Virus record (IMG/VR): IMGVR_UViG_3300027969_000055
Span: 52,371 to 116,370 of that record
Origin: a virus
Length of the DNA stretch: 64,000 bases
Direction: 5' to 3' (one strand)
The translations under genes were made by a program, and so were the position numbers. The notes beneath the pieces were generated by a model. The model did not search any database. It was given only the letters and a program-made list of their open reading frames with translations, and was not told where the DNA came from. Positions 8,006 through 16,029 of the stretch are shown in pieces (positions within the stretch are counted from its first letter, which is position 1; each line of letters starts with the position of its first letter).

Positions 8006-8359
8006 ATGAAGCTGATTAAATTATTTGAACAATGGGTTTCTGAAGAAGAAAAGGCCGTAGATTCTCCTAAAGCTGAGGATACTACAAAACCATCTAATTC
8101 ATATAATCTTAAAGTATCAACTAATCAAGTTGGTAACTTTGAAGTTGTCGGAACATCTGAGTCAGAATTAACAACTGACTCGACTAAGTCATTTAACGTA
8201 ATTAGCTCTACTAATGCAAGTATTAAGAACGGCGCAACTATTATGGTTTCTCCAAAAGCTGATACTGATGGAGAATTTGATATTGTTATTGTAAATGACA
8301 AAAGTAAACCGGAAGAATCATTAATTTATTCAGGCACAGTAGAAACTACTAAATCGTAA
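8006..8359 (+). CDS. small protein with capsid-targeting-like N-terminus, unknown function
   Basis: A 117-residue protein I do not recognise. Residues 6-13 (LFEQWVSE) fit the F-x-Q-F-(I/L/V)-x-E signal, with W for the second F and a plausible V-S-E cleavage site. The remainder, from about residue 33, is a Ser/Thr-rich, beta-type domain (YNLKVSTNQVGNFEVVGTS and VISSTNASIKNGATIMVS) with no Cys. It starts three bases after the acidic core gene and is followed by a terminator, so it ends the head operon. It is probably a virion internal protein (inference). Confidence 0.65.
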   Translation: MKLIKLFEQWVSEEEKAVDSPKAEDTTKPSNSYNLKVSTNQVGNFEVVGTSESELTTDSTKSFNVISSTNASIKNGATIMVSPKADTDGEFDIVIVNDKSKPEESLIYSGTVETTKS

Positions 8360-8384
8360 ATTCTAAGTATACAAAATTAAATTA

Positions 8385-8407
8385 GGGGCTTTACTGCCCC
8401 TTTTTTA
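8385..8407. terminator. terminator between convergent genes
   Basis: GGGGC (8385-8389) pairs with GCCCC (8396-8400) around a 6-base loop, followed by TTTTTT. It ends the plus-strand head operon and overlaps the last codons of the minus-strand gene that stops at 8391. Confidence 0.75.
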
Positions 8408-8792
8408 TTGTATATACTCCAGCTAATTCACCTATTTCCAATTCAGAATCAATTAGATGTGGAACAAAGGTTATTGTTGAATAGGCTGTATTCAAGAACT
8501 TAACCGTATTATTAATATTACTTGTGCTAAGCCCTGCGTTAACGTAAATTATTCGATTATACTTTCGATTTCTAACATTAACCGCTTTGTCTATGAGTTT
8601 CTTAATCTCATAGTTAATTAAGAATGACTGTATTCTATTTGGGACTAGAATGTCCTGATCAAATTTTTCCTTAATGATTTTATTTACGTTTAGTAAATAG
8701 TCACATTTTTGTTTTTTAGTAAAAATTTGAATGAATTGTTTTTGATCCTTTACGAAAATTATTTCGAGAGTACGATCTATTGAATCTATCAT
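8391..8792 (-). CDS. hypothetical protein
   Basis: A 133-residue protein of no family I can name. It is Ile/Lys/Asn-rich, with an apparent alpha/beta pattern: LEIIFVKD, a helical Lys-rich middle, then YNRIIYVNAGLS and TITFVPHLID strands. Its ATG overlaps the stop of the dCMP deaminase gene (ATGA, 4 bases), so the two are translationally coupled and it is the last gene of the nucleotide-metabolism operon. A link to nucleotide metabolism is suggested only by this coupling. Confidence 0.6.
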   Translation of the reverse strand: MIDSIDRTLEIIFVKDQKQFIQIFTKKQKCDYLLNVNKIIKEKFDQDILVPNRIQSFLINYEIKKLIDKAVNVRNRKYNRIIYVNAGLSTSNINNTVKFLNTAYSTITFVPHLIDSELEIGELAGVYTIKKGQ

Positions 8793-9250
8793 ATCGAATC
8801 ATGGTCGATTTTTTTAACCTCAATTCCAGCACGGCGTAAAAAATCTAAGCCGTGTATATCTCTATATTCTTCAAGATACACAACTCTTTTAATACCTGAT
8901 TGTAGAATTAATTTGCTACAGTCGGTACATGGAGAATATGTGATGTATAAGGTTGCGCCATCGCTACTTTGAGTAGACTTAGCGACTTTTGCTAGTGCAT
9001 TGGATTCGGCATGTAAAACATACCATTTGGTTTTATATTCTTTAAACGAACCGTCTTCATTATTAATAGCCTCTTCGCATTCATTTTCAAAACCAGACGG
9101 GGTTCCATTGAATCCATCTGATATAATAGTGTTGTTCTTTACGATTAAAGCGCCAACTTTTTTTCTAGTTGCATGAGATAGCTCTGCCCAAACTTGGGCC
9201 ATTTTAATGTATGCTATATCTATTTTATGTTGCTTTTGAGACATTATCAT
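8789..9250 (-). CDS. cd: deoxycytidylate (dCMP) deaminase
   Basis: Converts dCMP to dUMP, feeding dTMP synthesis. The zinc-binding cytidine deaminase motifs are present: H80-A-E82 (HAES) and P-C108-T-D-C111. An N-terminal VGALIVKNN strand and NGTPSG loop are typical of dCMP deaminases. The 153 residues are shorter than T4 Cd (193). The start overlaps the stop of the upstream gene (ATGA); M3 is an alternative start. In T4 the same enzyme belongs to the dNTP-synthesising complex with gp42, gp56 and NrdAB, all of which have counterparts in this window. Confidence 0.9.
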   Translation of the reverse strand: MIMSQKQHKIDIAYIKMAQVWAELSHATRKKVGALIVKNNTIISDGFNGTPSGFENECEEAINNEDGSFKEYKTKWYVLHAESNALAKVAKSTQSSDGATLYITYSPCTDCSKLILQSGIKRVVYLEEYRDIHGLDFLRRAGIEVKKIDHDSI

Positions 9251-10131
9251 TTAGATTTAAAGGTTTTATCATATATCCATTTAAAAATATCTTCTCCATC
9301 TTGGAATAAGATAATATCATTGGAACCTGATATAATAGAATTAAAAAGTGTTTTAAAGTCAGAAGTTTGACTGCCGTCTATTTCAATTAAATCTGATATT
9401 ATTGGAGGTAGTGTTATTGAGGTGAATGGTTCAGCTATCATTCTTGAAGCAATATCATAATGCCTATCGTAGACATGATATGAGTTTGCAACATGAGTAT
9501 AGGTTCCTAATTCAAGATCTGGATAAAAGCGCTTTAGATGAGATAGTATTTGCATTTGTAATGAACAGAAAAATGCAACATCAGTTGCTGTACCCCATAT
9601 TGCATCATTACTTCTCATGAATACGCTCATGTACAACTTATTTTGTCTAATATGTAAATTTGCATACATTGTACAAACAAAATCTTTATTTGAAGAATAT
9701 TGGTGTTTAGGTTTATTAAAATGTAATACGGCTTGCCTGGTGTTTTGATCAGTTGCTAAGCTTTGAATTGCCCATTGATACTGGTTTATTTCATGCTCAT
9801 TCTTTTCGGTAAAGATTAGATTACCATACGCTGAATTAACCGTTCCATCAATGTTTTGAATTTCTTCCCAGAACTTTGCCCATTTTGAAATAAAAGCTGC
9901 ATCATTACGACCTGAATAATACCATAAGAACTCGGCAGCAATGTACTTCTGCTGAGAACTTCTAACTGAATTTTCATAAAGGCACTGGGTTGGATCTTCA
10001 ATAACTAACGCAACATCTAATAATTCTTTACTAGTGGTACCTCGTGCATTATTAATCAGCCCATCAGTTAATAAAAACTTAATAGAGTCACGATATGCAT
10101 CAGCAAATGTTAAACCTTTAAATACTATCAT
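9247..10131 (-). CDS. thymidylate synthase-fold dCMP hydroxymethylase (gp42-like)
   Basis: A thymidylate-synthase-fold enzyme of 294 residues. E67 (EFLWYYSG), NSAYG at 99-103, R132, the nucleophile C153 (DFVCTM), the RSND phosphate/sugar site at 173-176 and the HVYDRH motif at 219 are all in place. At the residue that sets base specificity (N177 in E. coli ThyA, D179 in T4 gp42) this protein has D184 (WGTATD). The context DFVCT...MRSND also matches T4 gp42 (DFMCT...MRSND) rather than the PCH motif of ThyA. I therefore predict dCMP to 5-hydroxymethyl-dCMP, or possibly 5-methyl-dCMP. Thymidylate synthase is the main alternative. It is coupled to dCMP deaminase. Confidence 0.75.
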   Translation of the reverse strand: MIVFKGLTFADAYRDSIKFLLTDGLINNARGTTSKELLDVALVIEDPTQCLYENSVRSSQQKYIAAEFLWYYSGRNDAAFISKWAKFWEEIQNIDGTVNSAYGNLIFTEKNEHEINQYQWAIQSLATDQNTRQAVLHFNKPKHQYSSNKDFVCTMYANLHIRQNKLYMSVFMRSNDAIWGTATDVAFFCSLQMQILSHLKRFYPDLELGTYTHVANSYHVYDRHYDIASRMIAEPFTSITLPPIISDLIEIDGSQTSDFKTLFNSIISGSNDIILFQDGEDIFKWIYDKTFKSK

Positions 10132-10172
10132 ATTTTTTGTTAATTTTAATCAAACTTACAGTTAGATCTTAT

Positions 10173-10184
10173 CTAATATACTAA
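10173..10184 (-). promoter_or_regulatory. candidate promoter motif (TTAGTATATTAG on minus strand)
   Basis: It lies in the 68-base gap between the gp46-like gene and the gp42-like gene, about 42 bases before the latter's ATG. It resembles TTAGTATAAT elements near 19861, 27039 and 40379. Function is unproven. Confidence 0.3.
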
Positions 10185-10199
10185 GAAAATAGAAAAGGG

Positions 10200-11861
10200 T
10201 TAAACTATTGTTAGGTCTGAGAAGTGATCGGTATTTTCAACTTGGATTTTTGTATCAAAATATTCTTCCGGAAGTGGGTCATGTGAAATTACAAAGACTG
10301 TCATGTTATATTTCTTTGAAAATGTTTTAAGTAAATCAACTACTCTAAATATTGAATCAACGTCTAACGACGAAAATACTTCATCTAAGAAAAGAAGATT
10401 TACTTTATTGTGCTTTAGTTTAATTAGTTCAAGAATACATAAAAGTACGATTAAATTCATTTTCTTTTGTTCTCCAGAAGACAATGAGTCTGGTGAAACT
10501 TGCATTCCTAAATGAGTAATGATTGGATTAAATTCCAAATCAAACTCAAATGCAAATTTGAATTCAAGAACCTTGGCAGTCTTTAAGATCTTCTTGTTCA
10601 ATAATGGAATAATTTGACTCATTAACATCCGCTTCATACCATTATCGGATAGAATCATTTCCATTTCTTGAGAAACTTTTAATTTTTCGGCTTGGCTGGC
10701 TAAACTAGTACCAGCGGTTCTTATTTCAGTTTCGATATTTTTTATTACTTCAACTAGGTGTTTATCGGACGTTTGTTTACCTTGCTGAGATAACTGTTGG
10801 ATTTCTCTCTTTGCTGCGGACAACTGTGCATCAATTTTATAAAATTTATCCTTTGCTTGACTTTGATTATTATCAATAGTAGATAAGGTAGATTCAAAAC
10901 CTTTAATTTTTTCAGAAATATCTGGGATTGAAGTTTCCTGAGTCTCCTTTAATTTTAACAATTTATCTTTGATTTGACTGTGAATTTCATCAGTTAAGTC
11001 GGAAAGGCAGTGAGGACACTTATTTTTATTGTAAAGATCAAGTTTCTTTTGTATTTCTGAAATATTTGCTCTAACTGTAGTTAATTCATCACGAGATGTT
11101 CTAACCATTGTTTGTATTTCTGAAAGCTTTGTTGTAAAACTACCTGCTTCAACCCGAGCTGTCTCTTTTAACTCAACCAATTTAGCAAGTTCGGCAGTTA
11201 GTTCTTCAATTCTAGCTGTGTTAGTTGCCTGGATTTCGTTTTTTAAATTTTCAAGTTGGTTAACTGATGATTCTAATAATCTTTGGTTACTTGCAATTGA
11301 AGACTCAAGAGGAGTAATTTCTCCCTTAACTCTTTTAGTATCTTCTTTTGCAATTTTAGACATATCATTAACAATATCTAATCCAAAAATTTTATCAATG
11401 ATTTGGCGCTTATCTGCTGGGCTCAACTTAACAAAACTTTTAAAGTCGTTTACTGATAAGCTAATAGTATTTGAAAATACGTTAAACGGTAACTTAGTTA
11501 GTTCCTCTTCAATGAAGTCATCAACTCTTCTTTTATCTGGTAAATTATATTCAGCTCCGTCAATTGATAATTTTGAAAAATTTGGCTCAAGTCCACGTTC
11601 TATATCAATAAGCCTACCATTACCAGTTGTAAATTTAATTTGAGTATAGGCATTTTTATTAATACGATTTGGAATTTCTTTGGTTTTACGAATTGCCGAC
11701 TTTCCATAAATTGCAACAGTTAATGCATCGGAGATTGACGATTTACCGCTACCGTTTTTACCCTGAACTAAAATTAGTCTAGGGTCATCAGTAAATTTGA
11801 AAGTCTGTAATTTATTGCCGTATGAGCAAATATTTCTAAAGGAAAATTCGTGTATCTTCAT
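10200..11861 (-). CDS. 46: recombination nuclease ATPase subunit (gp46/SbcC/Rad50-like)
   Basis: The ATPase subunit of the gp46-gp47 end-resection complex. The Walker A is GKNGSGKS at residues 34-41. Two long coiled-coil arms (about 165-275 and 290-400) flank a C-x-x-C zinc hook (C282-P-H-C285). Next come the ABC signature SLSSGEQKK and Walker B LLFLDEVFSSLD near residue 500, then a D-loop/H-switch VISHD. The 553 residues equal T4 gp46 (560). It overlaps the stop/start of the SET-like gene upstream by one base. It acts with the gp47 homologue (12348-13460) in recombination-dependent replication. Confidence 0.95.
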   Translation of the reverse strand: MKIHEFSFRNICSYGNKLQTFKFTDDPRLILVQGKNGSGKSSISDALTVAIYGKSAIRKTKEIPNRINKNAYTQIKFTTGNGRLIDIERGLEPNFSKLSIDGAEYNLPDKRRVDDFIEEELTKLPFNVFSNTISLSVNDFKSFVKLSPADKRQIIDKIFGLDIVNDMSKIAKEDTKRVKGEITPLESSIASNQRLLESSVNQLENLKNEIQATNTARIEELTAELAKLVELKETARVEAGSFTTKLSEIQTMVRTSRDELTTVRANISEIQKKLDLYNKNKCPHCLSDLTDEIHSQIKDKLLKLKETQETSIPDISEKIKGFESTLSTIDNNQSQAKDKFYKIDAQLSAAKREIQQLSQQGKQTSDKHLVEVIKNIETEIRTAGTSLASQAEKLKVSQEMEMILSDNGMKRMLMSQIIPLLNKKILKTAKVLEFKFAFEFDLEFNPIITHLGMQVSPDSLSSGEQKKMNLIVLLCILELIKLKHNKVNLLFLDEVFSSLDVDSIFRVVDLLKTFSKKYNMTVFVISHDPLPEEYFDTKIQVENTDHFSDLTIV

Positions 11862-12355
11862 TAATTTAAAAAATAGGTAAGTTCTTGATCTGGGTCGATG
11901 TCTTGTACTGTATAGAATTTATATAGTTTTTTATTAGAGTCATAATCCCAATTAATATTAGGTGAAGCTGATCTTCTATAAATTGAACCAAACCCTAACA
12001 GGATTGCATGTGAATCAATATGAAGCATTTTATTTGGATTAATTACATCATATACAATTGCTTTAAATTGGTCAGTTGAAATAAGGCCGCGATCCAGTCT
12101 CTCTTGTAAATTAAGTTCTGCTAATTTTTCTCCAATCTCACGTTCCTTATTCATACCGTCAGGATTAACAAATAACCGATTATCTAATATCGGATCATTG
12201 TTTTTAAGTAGAATTTGAGTTTTTTGGCTAATTGGAATCCATGCACAAAATTCAATTGTGGAATTTCTATAAATTTGAGCATTACTGAATACTCCAAACT
12301 CTTTAGCATTTATAGGTTTTACGTATAAACTTGATAATATACTTGGGTTACTCAT
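11861..12355 (-). CDS. SET-domain-like protein
   Basis: A 164-residue protein with the layout of a small SET-domain lysine methyltransferase. It has an N-terminal GVFSNAQIYRNSTIE strand pair, a helical insert (about 68-105), then ILLGFGSIYRRSASPN, followed by KLYKFYTVQDIDPDQELTYF. This matches the SET core G-x-G-S...N-H-S-x-x-P-N...A-x-x-D-I-x-x-G-E-E-L-x-x-x-Y. The N-H of the NHS motif is replaced by R-R, and GEEL by DQEL, so catalytic activity is uncertain. It is nested between gp47-like (8-base overlap) and gp46-like (1-base overlap) genes, so it is co-translated with the recombination nuclease. The fold call is moderate; the target is unknown. Confidence 0.6.
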   Translation of the reverse strand: MSNPSILSSLYVKPINAKEFGVFSNAQIYRNSTIEFCAWIPISQKTQILLKNNDPILDNRLFVNPDGMNKEREIGEKLAELNLQERLDRGLISTDQFKAIVYDVINPNKMLHIDSHAILLGFGSIYRRSASPNINWDYDSNKKLYKFYTVQDIDPDQELTYFLN

Positions 12356-13460
12356 CGGATGTTTGTTGTTTTACTAAGTTATGAATTTCGATAAATTTTT
12401 GAGCTAATTCAGTTTTAAAAGTCTGTGAGTAGTCTTTTGTTTTTAGGTAGCTTTTAAATATATCAATAACATTAAACTGGTCTTCTGGATTAAAATCAAC
12501 GGTAGTAGATTCGTCAGAGGTTTGATCGACATATGTAAAAAATTCAACCTTTCGATGAGTTGATTTTGAAATAAGTTCTAAAAATCTAGTTACTGAGAAT
12601 TTATTAACGAAATTTACGCTAATCATAATATCAACAAATGAATTATTTAATTTTTCAATTACTTCATTTGCTGGCATTTCTAATAATTCAAATATATCAA
12701 ATTTCTTATAGACTGGAGAGTTAGTGTTTTCGATAAATTTCTCAGTTAACGTCTGGGAAGATACGTCAAGTTGATAAAAACCTTTAGTATTGCCACGGTC
12801 TCCTCTATCCATTTGATATGGAGTTCCAGTATAAAGAACATTTTTAAATTCTTGACGATGGTGTATATGGCCAGCATAAACACGTTTATATGAGGATAAC
12901 ATGTCAACTTCAATTCCATGTTCAACCTTCGTCCATTTATTAAATCGTAAACCTTTAATATCTGCATGGCAGACAATATACTCGCATAACTCTTTATGAT
13001 CCGTTATTATTTGATTTAAACGATTTGTATCTTCAACCCAAGGTAACATTAAAAAGTTATGCGATCCATTAATTGTAATAATTTCTGGATTTTCAAATAC
13101 GTGAATGTTGTCAGCAATATGAGAGATTGCTTTTAACGAGTGAACCACGTTTCTATCTTTATAATAAACGTCATGGTTTCCTATAATAATATAGATGCCT
13201 CTTTTAAATTTCTCAGAAAGCTTTTTAAAAATAGTTAAGGCTTCATCATGTACTCTAACATTAATTGATTCACGTGAATGAAATACGTCGCCTTCTAAAA
13301 ATAACACATCGCGGTCTTCATCAAAATCTTCATCTACTTTATTAATTAAAAAGTCCAATAGAAAATCCTTTTGTATTTGAATCCATTCTATTGAATTATT
13401 TTTTATTCCTAAGTGTAAATCACCAACTAGTGTTATTTTTCGAATATTTGTAAGCTTCAT
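12348..13460 (-). CDS. 47: recombination nuclease subunit (gp47/SbcD/Mre11-like)
   Basis: The metallophosphoesterase nuclease of the gp46-gp47 complex. All five phosphoesterase motifs are present: GDLHLG (13-18), EGDVFH (56-61), GNHD (94-97), VCHAD (about 165) and AGHIHHR (about 198). The 370 residues are similar to T4 gp47 (339). The C-terminal part is the capping region that contacts the ATPase. In T4 the 47 and 46 genes are neighbours; here a SET-like gene is inserted between them. The call is secure. Confidence 0.95.
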   Translation of the reverse strand: MKLTNIRKITLVGDLHLGIKNNSIEWIQIQKDFLLDFLINKVDEDFDEDRDVLFLEGDVFHSRESINVRVHDEALTIFKKLSEKFKRGIYIIIGNHDVYYKDRNVVHSLKAISHIADNIHVFENPEIITINGSHNFLMLPWVEDTNRLNQIITDHKELCEYIVCHADIKGLRFNKWTKVEHGIEVDMLSSYKRVYAGHIHHRQEFKNVLYTGTPYQMDRGDRGNTKGFYQLDVSSQTLTEKFIENTNSPVYKKFDIFELLEMPANEVIEKLNNSFVDIMISVNFVNKFSVTRFLELISKSTHRKVEFFTYVDQTSDESTTVDFNPEDQFNVIDIFKSYLKTKDYSQTFKTELAQKFIEIHNLVKQQTSDE

Positions 13461-13461
13461 G

Positions 13462-14133
13462 TTAAAATATTTTATAGTTCTTGCCCATGCTATCTAAAAA
13501 TCCGTATTTACTATTTAACTCAACTAATAAAAGTTCTTTATTTTCATAAGTTAACATATCAAATATTTTTTTATATTCCATGTTAAGAGTTGAAGAAATT
13601 GATTCAAGTACTTGGATTGGGCTAATGAATACTGTTGTCATTGTTCCAGCACTCAACCCGTTTAAAATTATACTAAATATTTGGTTAATTTGTACTTTTG
13701 TAAATTTCTGCTTTTCAGGCTCATCACCTAGGATCTCCTGTAGTTCAGAGCAACCTTTGATAAAGTTATATATGTCTCTTTGTACAATAGTATAGTCTAC
13801 ATGATCAGAATATCTGTCTGGATCGGACATTGAATGCGCAGCTGAACCACTTTCTAATTTAATAGCTGAACTTGACGTTGGCGAATTATTATCGTCTTCG
13901 TCATTATGTTCATATCCTAAATTATAAGTATTTCCAAAAATCTTATCATTTCTTTTTAGGTCAGAATAGGCAATCTTACGGCGTTCTAATTCGTCTTCAT
14001 CATAGTCTCCTTCAATTAATCCATCTTCTTCAATAATGATGTCTTCATCGTCGAATTCTAAGGTATCGTCTTGTTCAACGGTTAAATCATTATCTAGATC
14101 TGAAAAATCGTCAGGGTGTTTTCTTGGTGCCAT
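13462..14133 (-). CDS. acidic hypothetical protein in the replication operon
   Basis: A 223-residue protein not recognised. Residues 1-60 are very acidic, with runs of Asp/Glu. Residues 65-110 are polar and likely disordered. The C-terminal 115 residues look like a compact helical domain (IYNFIKGCSELQEIL, INQIFSIILNGLSAG, IQVLESISSTLNMEYKKIF). It lies between the DnaB-like helicase and gp47-like genes. An acidic arm plus helical domain could suit a replisome adaptor such as a helicase loader, but I see no sequence match to T4 gp59, so no function is assigned. Confidence 0.6.
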   Translation of the reverse strand: MAPRKHPDDFSDLDNDLTVEQDDTLEFDDEDIIIEEDGLIEGDYDEDELERRKIAYSDLKRNDKIFGNTYNLGYEHNDEDDNNSPTSSSAIKLESGSAAHSMSDPDRYSDHVDYTIVQRDIYNFIKGCSELQEILGDEPEKQKFTKVQINQIFSIILNGLSAGTMTTVFISPIQVLESISSTLNMEYKKIFDMLTYENKELLLVELNSKYGFLDSMGKNYKIF

Positions 14134-14149
14134 TTAGTTATGTGTATTT

Positions 14150-15685
14150 TTATATCGAATTTAACAGATCATCATAATCTGCAGAAGTTCGATGGGCTTG
14201 GACTGGTACTGGCATAGCTAGTGCAACATCCATAGGTATTAAATTTTGAGGTAACGTTGTCGTATTCGTATGAGCCGTTTGATATTGAGTTCTCATTTGA
14301 TTTTCAAGAGATTGAGTATCATCATCATCAGAATAAAATTCACTAGCTGGATCGTATTCTTCAGTTAGTTTAGCAAATTCATAACTCATTCTATACATTT
14401 TAAAACTTTCGGTATAGCCGCCATCCCTATTTGCAATTAACTTAATCTTCATACGCTTTTCCATAGGTCCACGGATTAATCCAAATAGCGAATCTACTGT
14501 ATGCACTAGACCAAATGATTCTGCAATATCGGACATGCTTAAATCTTGATCATCAACTGCATCTCGTTTAATTTGAGTAGCTGTAATGATACACCATTCG
14601 TTTCGAATTGCAACTGCTCTAAGTTCTTCAGAAATAACTTTTATCTTTTCATAAGTATTTCCTTGCTCACGAAGAGGTCTCATTAAGTTAATATAATCAA
14701 CTACAATTACGGTAAATTTAATTCCAGAGTTTTGCTGAACTTTTAAAAAGTAGTTTTCCACATCAATCGCCGAAGCAGTGCCAGTTGGAAATTCCTTTAC
14801 TATTAACTGGCCAAGCTGAGGCATGTCTGATTTAAGCTTCTGTATTTTACTAGTAACTTCAGACACTTGACTATTATCTAACATTGAATCATAATCCTTA
14901 AATGGAATACTTAATATGCTTGAACCGAGTCTTTTCATGTATTTACGGTCAGATAATTCAAGAGTTCCTATTCCTACATGACAACCTGCCATAAATGCTC
15001 TGGCTGCAATATTTGAAAGTACCATTGATTTACCAACCTTCGGTCGACCTTGGAAAACAACTAGAGTTTTTGGGTTCCAACCTCCACCTAATGTTTTATC
15101 AAAGAATGGAAAGCCTGTTGGATTTCCAATTTTTGAAAGTTGAACGTGATCTACTGAAGTAAAAAAATTTAGACCGGACTCAGCACTAGTGAATGAAACA
15201 TTTAATTTACTGTTGAACTTCTCCCTAACATCATTTGTAATTAATTCAACATTCTCTGGATTAATATCAGTTGTCTTTAAATACGATAATACATCAATTA
15301 CTGACGCATTTAGGTTTTTATAGAAAATGAATGCTTTTGTGTACTTAAATAAAAATTCATAATTATAACTAGATAAGTCTACTTCAAACAGTGCATTAAA
15401 TTTTTGCTCTGAAATATCTAGATTTGAAAGATTTGCAATTTGTCGCAATTCATTTCGGGTTGGGATTTTAGAATATTCAATAAACCATTTTTTAGCTTCA
15501 CGATATAACCTTTGTAGAGTATCATCGTTAAAGTAATGAGCTTTAATTAATGGAATAACTTCTCGCTTGTCCAATGAGTCAAAGTTTTTAGGCTTAATGA
15601 TTACATCATTATCATCTTCAGTTAGAACAAAGTTAAAAATTATTTTTTCGAGAAGCTCAATGTTCTCTTTGAAATCTATCATCAT
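14150..15685 (-). CDS. 41: replicative DNA helicase (gp41/DnaB-like)
   Basis: The hexameric 5'-3' fork helicase. An N-terminal helical domain (1-180) precedes a RecA-type core: a conserved entry TGFPFFDKTLGGGW, Walker A GRPKVGKS at 213-220, Walker B VIVVDYINLM near 325, a DnaB motif 3-type ITATQIKRDA and an arginine-finger-type segment KLIANRDGG. The 511 residues compare with 475 in T4 gp41. The C-terminal 80 residues are acidic and low-complexity (YSDDDD), a possible partner-binding tail. It follows UvsX and a small gene, as in the T4 uvsX-40-41 order. Confidence 0.93.
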   Translation of the reverse strand: MMIDFKENIELLEKIIFNFVLTEDDNDVIIKPKNFDSLDKREVIPLIKAHYFNDDTLQRLYREAKKWFIEYSKIPTRNELRQIANLSNLDISEQKFNALFEVDLSSYNYEFLFKYTKAFIFYKNLNASVIDVLSYLKTTDINPENVELITNDVREKFNSKLNVSFTSAESGLNFFTSVDHVQLSKIGNPTGFPFFDKTLGGGWNPKTLVVFQGRPKVGKSMVLSNIAARAFMAGCHVGIGTLELSDRKYMKRLGSSILSIPFKDYDSMLDNSQVSEVTSKIQKLKSDMPQLGQLIVKEFPTGTASAIDVENYFLKVQQNSGIKFTVIVVDYINLMRPLREQGNTYEKIKVISEELRAVAIRNEWCIITATQIKRDAVDDQDLSMSDIAESFGLVHTVDSLFGLIRGPMEKRMKIKLIANRDGGYTESFKMYRMSYEFAKLTEEYDPASEFYSDDDDTQSLENQMRTQYQTAHTNTTTLPQNLIPMDVALAMPVPVQAHRTSADYDDLLNSI

Positions 15686-15690
15686 ATTTT

Positions 15691-16029
15691 TTAGTTCGAA
15701 ATTATATAAAATTTTAAAAATTCAGATTGGCTAATTATTATAAATTCACCTTTCTTAATTAGAATATTATCTTCTATTAAGTCTTTCATTAATAGTTTTA
15801 ATTTTTCTAAAAAATCGCTGGTCAATTTATCACCAAACACATATTTTAAAGTCTTAGTTGAGAATTTAATATCATCTAGGTCAAATTCCTTAGATTTGAC
15901 TTGGGTAACTTTTACAATGTATGAAATAATATCGAATACAAAGTCTTGCCTAGTTGGGTAGCTAGGCAAGGCTGTATGCGAGTCCAGTAAGTATTTAAGC
16001 GGAATATTTGGCTGTAATTTAAAGGTCAT
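15691..16029 (-). CDS. small hypothetical protein, possible winged-helix fold
   Basis: A 112-residue protein not recognised. It is largely helical, with a C-terminal pattern typical of a winged helix: a helix (FLEKLKLLMKDLIEDN) then a beta hairpin (ILIKKGEFIIIS). It overlaps the end of uvsX by 11 bases and ends 5 bases before the helicase start, so it occupies the place of gene 40 in T4. A replication or recombination accessory role is inferred from position only. Confidence 0.6.
   Translation of the reverse strand: MTFKLQPNIPLKYLLDSHTALPSYPTRQDFVFDIISYIVKVTQVKSKEFDLDDIKFSTKTLKYVFGDKLTSDFLEKLKLLMKDLIEDNILIKKGEFIIISQSEFLKFYIISN

Noticed and set aside
9247-10131. Plain thymidylate synthase
   Set aside because: The specificity residue is Asp (D184), and the Cys context follows gp42. 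Retained only as an alternative.
11218-11643. Plus-strand open frame of 141 codons opposite the gp46-like gene
   Set aside because: It lies wholly antisense to a conserved gene, has no promoter or start context, and is a composition artefact. Similar frames at 34156-34440 and 47614-47910 were rejected for the same reason.
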